NCBI GenBank assembly: GCA_019637875.1
Contig: JAHBUW010000007.1
Location: forward strand, 124,001 to 188,000
Length of the DNA stretch: 64,000 bases
From: Pseudobdellovibrionaceae bacterium
GTDB taxonomy: Bacteria; Bdellovibrionota; Bdellovibrionia; Bdellovibrionales; Bdellovibrionaceae
Direction of reading: 5' to 3'
In this document: one piece after another, positions 59,768 through 64,000 of the stretch
How positions within the stretch are numbered: position 1 is the stretch's first letter
Layout of the letters: each line of letters begins with the position of its first letter
Translations under genes and position numbers: made by a program
Notes under the pieces: generated by a model
What the model was told of the DNA's origin: nothing
The model's input: the letters and a program-made list of their open reading frames with translations, nothing else
Database searches by the model: none

Positions 59768-60419
59768 AGTCTTTCAAGTGGCGACGTTGGCGTTTCTTCT
59801 GACCGGCTTGACCGGTTGTTTGGTCACCCGCAACGAAGCCCGCGAAGTCGAGCGTCGCAGCCAAGATCAAGTCACGACCATGCAAAAGGCCAACGCCGAT
59901 CAGTCCAATCGCTTCAACGATGTGGATGCGGAAATGCGTTCGTTGAACGGTCGTATCGAGGTTTTGGAAAATCGCATGCAGCAGGTTCAAGCCCAGGCGT
60001 CCAGCCAGCAGGGGATGGATGCCGCACGTGGGGCCGAACTTGAACGTCGCGTGACGCTTTTGCAGGACGAGATCAAGCGCCTGAGCGATCTTTTGGACGC
60101 GACGGTGATGGAAGTCGGCGCACTGAAGGCGGGGGCGACGGCCGCCGTTCCCGAAGCGACCGGAAAAAAAGGGGCCTACGAAATCGCGGAAGAACTCTTC
60201 GGAAAAAAAGAGTGGCGCAAAGCCGTTCTCGCTTTCCAAAAGTTCCGTGATGAAAATCCGAAAAGTAAACGCTTCCCCAAGGCCACGCTGCGTATCGGGC
60301 AAGCTTTCCAGGAACTCGGGATGAAGGACGACGCGAAGACTTTCCTTGAGGAAGTCATCTCGAAGTATCCCAGCAGCGACGAGGCCAAGCAGGCCAAGAC
60401 CTTGTTGAAAAAGAAGTAA
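59751..60419 (+). CDS. cpoB: Cell division coordinator CpoB-like protein (YbgF)
   Basis: GTG 59751 follows AGGAAGAAAA; the product has 222 residues. Lipobox LTGC, a coiled coil (DVDAEMRSLNGRIEVLENRMQQVQAQ) and C-terminal TPR-like repeats (YEIAEELFGKKEWRKAVLAFQKFRDENPKSKRFPKATLRIGQAF) match CpoB/YbgF, which links Tol-Pal with peptidoglycan synthesis at division. E. coli CpoB is a soluble periplasmic protein, so a lipidated form would be a variation. Confidence 0.88.
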   Translation: MGKFFKVFQVATLAFLLTGLTGCLVTRNEAREVERRSQDQVTTMQKANADQSNRFNDVDAEMRSLNGRIEVLENRMQQVQAQASSQQGMDAARGAELERRVTLLQDEIKRLSDLLDATVMEVGALKAGATAAVPEATGKKGAYEIAEELFGKKEWRKAVLAFQKFRDENPKSKRFPKATLRIGQAFQELGMKDDAKTFLEEVISKYPSSDEAKQAKTLLKKK

Positions 60420-61453
60420 TGAGCCTCTATTTGGCGATTGAAACAAGTTGTGACGACACCTCGGTCGCCGTGGTGTCGCCGGATGGCCACGTCCGTCTGT
60501 GCCGCTCGCAAAGCCAAGACGCCAGCCATGCGATCTTCGGCGGGATCGTTCCCGAAATTGCCTCGCGCAATCACAGCCATTTCTTACTGCCGCTCATCGA
60601 CAATGTCCTGCGCGATGCGGGAGCGAAGCCCGCGGATCTGTCGGGGATTGTCGTCACGAATCGTCCGGGATTGATCGGAAGTTTGATCGTGGGGGTCGTG
60701 ACCGCGAAGTCCTTGGCCCTGGCATGGAATAAACCTTGGCTCGGCGTGAATCATTTGGAAGGTCATTTGCTCGCGCCGTTTCTGCGCGATGATTCCTATA
60801 CGCCCGCTTTCGAGTTCGGCGAGCCTTACCTCGCGTTGACCGTGAGTGGGGGGCATTCCAGTCTTTACGATGTGGAAGGATTGGGACGCTACCATGTCTT
60901 GGGCGCGACGCTCGACGATGCCGCCGGCGAGGCCTACGACAAATTCGGCAAGATGTTGGGGCTCGGCTTTCCGGGCGGCGTGCAGGTTGATCGATTGGCG
61001 CAAGGCGGGGATCCCTCGAAGTACGCCTTCCCGCGGGGGCTGATGCATGAAGACACTTTGGACATGTCGTTTTCAGGTTTAAAAAGTGCGTCGCACCGAT
61101 TGCTGTCCGCGATGGCGCCGGACGAGATGGAGCGCGAACGCGCGCATCTGTGCGCCGGCTTTCAACAGGCCGTGGTCGAAGTTCTTTTGCACAAGCTGGA
61201 CAAGGCACGGAAAAAAACGGGACGTCGCCGCGTCGTCTTGACGGGTGGGGTGTCCGCGAACAGTGAGCTGCGTCGTCAGACCGAAGCGTGGGCGAAGCGC
61301 GTGAAGTGCGAGCTGGCGGTGCCGCCGCTGCGCTACTGTACGGACAACGCCGCGATGATCGGGCTGGTCGGCGCTTTGCGGATGGAGCGTGGCGAGCGCG
61401 CGACCATGAGCGACGGCCCCAGCCCGGCCTCGGCCACGGGAGATTTTCAATGA
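60419..61453 (+). CDS. tsaD: tRNA N6-adenosine threonylcarbamoyltransferase
   Basis: A 344-residue enzyme of the t6A pathway. LAIETSCDDTSVAVV, FGGIVPEIASRNHSHFLLPL, NHLEGHLLAPF (metal His pair), VSGGHSSLYD, DDAAGEAYDKFGKMLGLGFPGGVQVDRLA and LTGGVSANSELR are all conserved. The C-terminal tail is longer than usual and Pro/Ser-rich. Its ATG overlaps the cpoB stop as TAATG, and the end overlaps rsmA. Confidence 0.97.
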   Translation: MSLYLAIETSCDDTSVAVVSPDGHVRLCRSQSQDASHAIFGGIVPEIASRNHSHFLLPLIDNVLRDAGAKPADLSGIVVTNRPGLIGSLIVGVVTAKSLALAWNKPWLGVNHLEGHLLAPFLRDDSYTPAFEFGEPYLALTVSGGHSSLYDVEGLGRYHVLGATLDDAAGEAYDKFGKMLGLGFPGGVQVDRLAQGGDPSKYAFPRGLMHEDTLDMSFSGLKSASHRLLSAMAPDEMERERAHLCAGFQQAVVEVLLHKLDKARKKTGRRRVVLTGGVSANSELRRQTEAWAKRVKCELAVPPLRYCTDNAAMIGLVGALRMERGERATMSDGPSPASATGDFQ

Positions 61454-62274
61454 GTAAAGCGCGTGAACGTTTGAAAACCGTCCGGGAAGAACTCGGCATC
61501 CACGCGAAACGTTCGCTGGGTCAGAACTTTCTGGTTTCCGATCACGTGATCGAAAAAATCGTCAATGCGGGGGCCGGCTTTCAGCCGACCACGATCATCG
61601 AGGTCGGTCCGGGTTGCGGGGCGCTGACCTGGGAACTCAAAGAAGTCTGCGAACGACTGCAACTGATCGAGTTGGATCACGAACTGGCCGAATACTGGCG
61701 CGGCAAAAATTTCGACGTCATCGAAACCGACGCGCTCAAGTGGTCTTGGGATCTGGCGGAGTTTCCGGGGCGCAAAGTTTTCGTATCGAACCTTCCTTAC
61801 CAGATTTCGTCGTCGATTTTGGTGGAGCGTTCGATCGACAAGGTTCCCTTGTCGGGCATGGTGCTGATGTTCCAGAAGGAAGTCGCGCAAAGAATCAAAG
61901 CGAAAGTCGGCGCCGAAGACTACGGTTTTCTGTCCGTGCTCGCGCAGACGTTCTGGGACGTGGAACTTCTGCTCGAGGCGGGGCCCCGCGATTTCGATCC
62001 CGCGCCACGGATCGCGAGCCGCGTTTTGACCTTCAATCCGCGCCAAGTACAGGTCGCGGATCGTCCAAAATATCTGAAATTTTTGAAGGCGTGCTTTCTG
62101 CACCCACGCAAAATCATGATCTCGAGCCTGATGGAAGGTTTGGGACGGCCCCGTGAAGAGTTGACCGCCGCCCTGGAAAAACGGGGTTTGGACCCCAAAA
62201 TCCGGGCGGGCGAGCTGCGTTTGCAGCAATTCCTTGACCTGTACCGCGAGCTTGGGATGGAACAGAACTCGTGA
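61450..62274 (+). CDS. rsmA: 16S rRNA (adenine(1518)/(1519)-N(6))-dimethyltransferase
   Basis: A 274-residue KsgA-type enzyme from ATG 61450 in an ATGA overlap with tsaD. RSLGQNFLVSDHVIEKIV, IIEVGPGCGALTWEL, SNLPYQISSSIL (NLPY catalytic motif) and VLMFQKEVAQRI are present. It dimethylates the two adenosines of helix 45. smpB follows by GTGA-type overlap. Confidence 0.96.
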   Translation: MSKARERLKTVREELGIHAKRSLGQNFLVSDHVIEKIVNAGAGFQPTTIIEVGPGCGALTWELKEVCERLQLIELDHELAEYWRGKNFDVIETDALKWSWDLAEFPGRKVFVSNLPYQISSSILVERSIDKVPLSGMVLMFQKEVAQRIKAKVGAEDYGFLSVLAQTFWDVELLLEAGPRDFDPAPRIASRVLTFNPRQVQVADRPKYLKFLKACFLHPRKIMISSLMEGLGRPREELTAALEKRGLDPKIRAGELRLQQFLDLYRELGMEQNS

Positions 62275-62720
62275 GCGCGATCTGGATTGTCACCGAAAAC
62301 CGCAAAGCCCGTTTTGACTACGAAATCACGCAGACTTTCGAGGCGGGATTGGTTTTGGTCGGCTCCGAAGTGAAGTCCATGCGGGATAAGCAGATGCAGC
62401 TGAAGGACAGCTACGTTTCGTTTCGCGGCTCGGAAGCTTACCTCCAGAACGCGCACATCGCCGTTTACAAATCGAGTTCGTACAACAATCACGAGCCCGA
62501 GCGTCTTCGTAAACTTCTTTTGAACCGTAGCGAGCTTGATAAAATCGACGCGGCCCTTCGCGAACGCGGACTTCAGTGCATTCCGCTGAAGGTCTATTTT
62601 AAAAAGGGGATCGCGAAGATTGAAATCGGAATCGCGCGCGGTAAAAAGCGCCACGACAAACGCGAGGCGATCAAGACGCGCGACGTGAACCGGGAGCTTC
62701 GGGCGGGACGGCGTGGATAG
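62271..62720 (+). CDS. smpB: SsrA-binding protein
   Basis: A 149-residue tmRNA partner from GTG 62271. ARFDYEITQTFEAGLVLVGSEVKSMRDKQMQLKDSYVSF, EAYLQNAHIAVY, YNNHEPERLRKLLLN and the C-terminal basic tail GKKRHDKREAIKTRDVNRELR are all present. It delivers tmRNA to stalled ribosomes. No tmRNA gene is seen nearby. The 3' end overlaps the convergent HAMP-protein gene by 50 bases. Confidence 0.97.
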   Translation: MSAIWIVTENRKARFDYEITQTFEAGLVLVGSEVKSMRDKQMQLKDSYVSFRGSEAYLQNAHIAVYKSSSYNNHEPERLRKLLLNRSELDKIDAALRERGLQCIPLKVYFKKGIAKIEIGIARGKKRHDKREAIKTRDVNRELRAGRRG

Positions 62721-63360
62721 CGCGCTTCCACTCGTCGGGAAGTTCCGGGGACGGCGGTTTCAGATTCATCTGCTTGCGCTTCAGATCCATCAAAGAATGT
62801 AAGGCATTGAAGGCGTCCCGGTGTTCCGGCGGGATGTGGATCTTTTCCAGAAGCTTCAGCTCGGATTCGGCCTGGGCTTTCAAAGAACGATACAAATAGG
62901 AATAGGCCTCGGCCAGATCGCGGAAGTCGTCTTCCGAACGGATTTTGAAGTCGGGGGAACTCCAGTCACCGGTCGTGACCTTCCAGATGTGACGTTCCAT
63001 CGAGATGAGCGGTCCAATGATGTTCGCGGTCATCTTCAGTCCCACCCAAGTGGTCACCACGATGAGCGAGGAGATCGAGAAAATGCTGAAGCCGATCAGC
63101 CACCACATTTCGCGGCGCAGGTGCTCCAACAGTTGGGGTTCGGCGACGCGGGCCAGACGGTTGAAGATGGCGTAGTTCTGATTCAGGAAGTACCAGCTGG
63201 GCGCCATGAAGAAGCTCAGCGAGACCAGCAGGAAAACCATCAGCGACAGCGTGTACTTCCATTGGAACTGAGAATTGACGACACGGAAAACCCGGTGCGC
63301 GGGTTTTTTGAAGAAGGGGCCTTCATGGCTTTTATCAAAGAGTCTTCGTCCGTAAATCAT
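62671..63360 (-). CDS. HAMP-domain membrane protein
   Basis: A 229-residue protein from ATG 63360; a GTG two codons upstream at 63366 is possible. Two membrane helices (YTLSLMVFLLVSLSFFMAPSWYFL and WLIGFSIFSISSLIVVTTWVG) surround a short periplasmic loop, followed by a HAMP domain (LKMTANIIGPLISMERHIWKVTTGDWSSPDFKIRSEDDFRDLAEAYSYL). There is no kinase, cyclase or methyl-accepting domain after it, so output must go through a partner. It overlaps smpB by 50 bases. Confidence 0.82.
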   Translation of the reverse strand: MIYGRRLFDKSHEGPFFKKPAHRVFRVVNSQFQWKYTLSLMVFLLVSLSFFMAPSWYFLNQNYAIFNRLARVAEPQLLEHLRREMWWLIGFSIFSISSLIVVTTWVGLKMTANIIGPLISMERHIWKVTTGDWSSPDFKIRSEDDFRDLAEAYSYLYRSLKAQAESELKLLEKIHIPPEHRDAFNALHSLMDLKRKQMNLKPPSPELPDEWKRAIHAVPPEAPGSRRAS

Positions 63361-63489
63361 CTTCACGTTTTTTCGTCGATTTCCGTTTTTTCTTGAGACA
63401 GACTGAACCTATTCCCGACCTTGGGCGGGCGCTTAAAATGGCGCTCGCGGAAAACCGGACGGGTGGACGGGCGAACGTGGAGGTTCCAG

Positions 63490-64000
63490 ATGGCGCGCAA
63501 AAAAACGCGGAACGTGCGGCGAGTAACCACGACCTTGGTCGGTTTGGCGTTGGTGGCTTCGGGCTGTCAGTCGACCTCGGATCAGAACCGCTACAAACCC
63601 ACCGACGAGAAACCGCCGCTGGTCGACGCGAAGTACTCGCTGAGCGCCGATCGCGAAAAGCTCGAACAGCTGCGCCACGAAGTCCCCACGGACACGAAGC
63701 AGGCCAATGACGAAGAGGCTCTGATTCTTCAGCTTTTCCAGGACACAAAACGTGAGCCCTCCGAGATCCGCCGGACCTTCGACCAGATGGTGCGCAAGAA
63801 GCGTGAAGCCATGGACCGGGACATCAAGAAGGAGCGCGACGAATTCGGTCGCAACGAAAAGAGTGCCCGCGATCAGTTTTTGAAAGAGCAGTCGCGCGCG
63901 CGCGACGTGAATCGGGGCAAGAAACTTGGCCGCGAAGAGACGAAACGTTTCTTCGACGATCAGGACGCCGCCCGCCGCGAGTTCTTCGCGAACGAGCGCG
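63490..64000 (+). CDS. Charged helical lipoprotein, 3' end outside window
   Basis: ATG 63490 follows GGAGG (63480-63484), and the frame is open to the right edge, giving at least 170 residues. It has a basic start (ARKKTRNVRR), hydrophobic stretch and lipobox VASGC. The mature part is polar and highly charged (REKLEQLRHEVP, RKKREAMDRDIKKERDEF, ARDQFLKEQSRARDVNRGKK), predicted mostly helical, with repeated RxxF/KRFFDDQDAARREFF-like segments. No domain is recognised; an envelope-anchored coiled-coil role is inferred. Confidence 0.75.
   Translation, partial: MARKKTRNVRRVTTTLVGLALVASGCQSTSDQNRYKPTDEKPPLVDAKYSLSADREKLEQLRHEVPTDTKQANDEEALILQLFQDTKREPSEIRRTFDQMVRKKREAMDRDIKKERDEFGRNEKSARDQFLKEQSRARDVNRGKKLGREETKRFFDDQDAARREFFANER

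Overview
The window is GC-rich (about 60% by eye), densely coded Gram-negative chromosome. I count 70 supported protein genes, most in short operons with ATGA or GTGA start/stop overlaps. The gene set suggests Bdellovibrionota (Bdellovibrio and relatives) or a close neighbour: a Men-type menaquinone pathway, several short flagellins in a row, many lipoproteins, secreted trypsin-like proteases, a 3D-domain lipoprotein, PilZ proteins and a Pal/CpoB cell-envelope block. The lineage is inferred from gene content. No rRNA, tRNA, CRISPR array, insertion sequence or prophage was recognised.

Layout. 1-2.5 kb: the end of an E2-type acyltransferase, a lipoprotein and a lipocalin. 2.6-6.5 kb: menB-menA-menC-menE. 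6.4-8.5 kb: a secreted serine protease, a YkgJ-type Cys-cluster protein and a hotdog thioesterase on the minus strand. 8.6-12 kb: a polyprenyl diphosphate synthase, a second UbiA-family prenyltransferase, an RsmJ-like methyltransferase and a membrane protein. 12-15.2 kb: a degenerate SpoIIE/PP2C-like protein, citrate synthase, a PilZ protein and a HIT protein. 15.2-16.9 kb: a candidate structured small RNA, a heptanucleotide repeat and an HNH nuclease. 16.9-18.5 kb: an aldehyde-dehydrogenase-like pseudoenzyme and a Cys/His-rich lipoprotein. 18.5-23.3 kb: a minus-strand run with a zinc-ribbon protein, DUF2185 protein, truncated haemoglobin, ddl, elbB, a lipoprotein and a GNAT enzyme. 23.4-28 kb: ferredoxin, endonuclease III, a DoxX-like protein and thiBPQ. 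28-30 kb: a repeat-bearing 3D-domain lipoprotein.

30-38.9 kb is a flagellar filament locus: three flagellins, FlaG-like protein, an L,D-transpeptidase-like protein, FliD, FliS and a FlgN/FliT-like chaperone. I find sigma-28-like promoters (TAAA, a spacer of 15-16 bases, then a GCCGATAA-like box) before all three flagellins and before flaG. The intergenic regions also share short words, and a low-GC GNAT gene sits between flagellins 2 and 3. 39-49.2 kb is one long translationally coupled series: TPR protein, Maf-like Rossmann protein, two GT9 glycosyltransferases, small proteins, histidine kinase, response regulator, PilZ-like protein, rsmD, coaD and an aminotransferase. I read its first half as a candidate filament-modification and signalling module.

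49.2-55.6 kb: a DUF6607-like lipoprotein pair, a DUF2802 membrane protein, a GH13 alpha-glucosidase and a second secreted serine protease. 55.7-58.8 kb: a 1042-residue protein joining a HEYTH metalloprotease-like domain, a TolB-like propeller and a probable outer-membrane barrel. 58.9-62.7 kb: pal, a DUF4398 lipoprotein, cpoB, tsaD, rsmA and smpB. The window ends in a HAMP membrane protein and a truncated lipoprotein gene.
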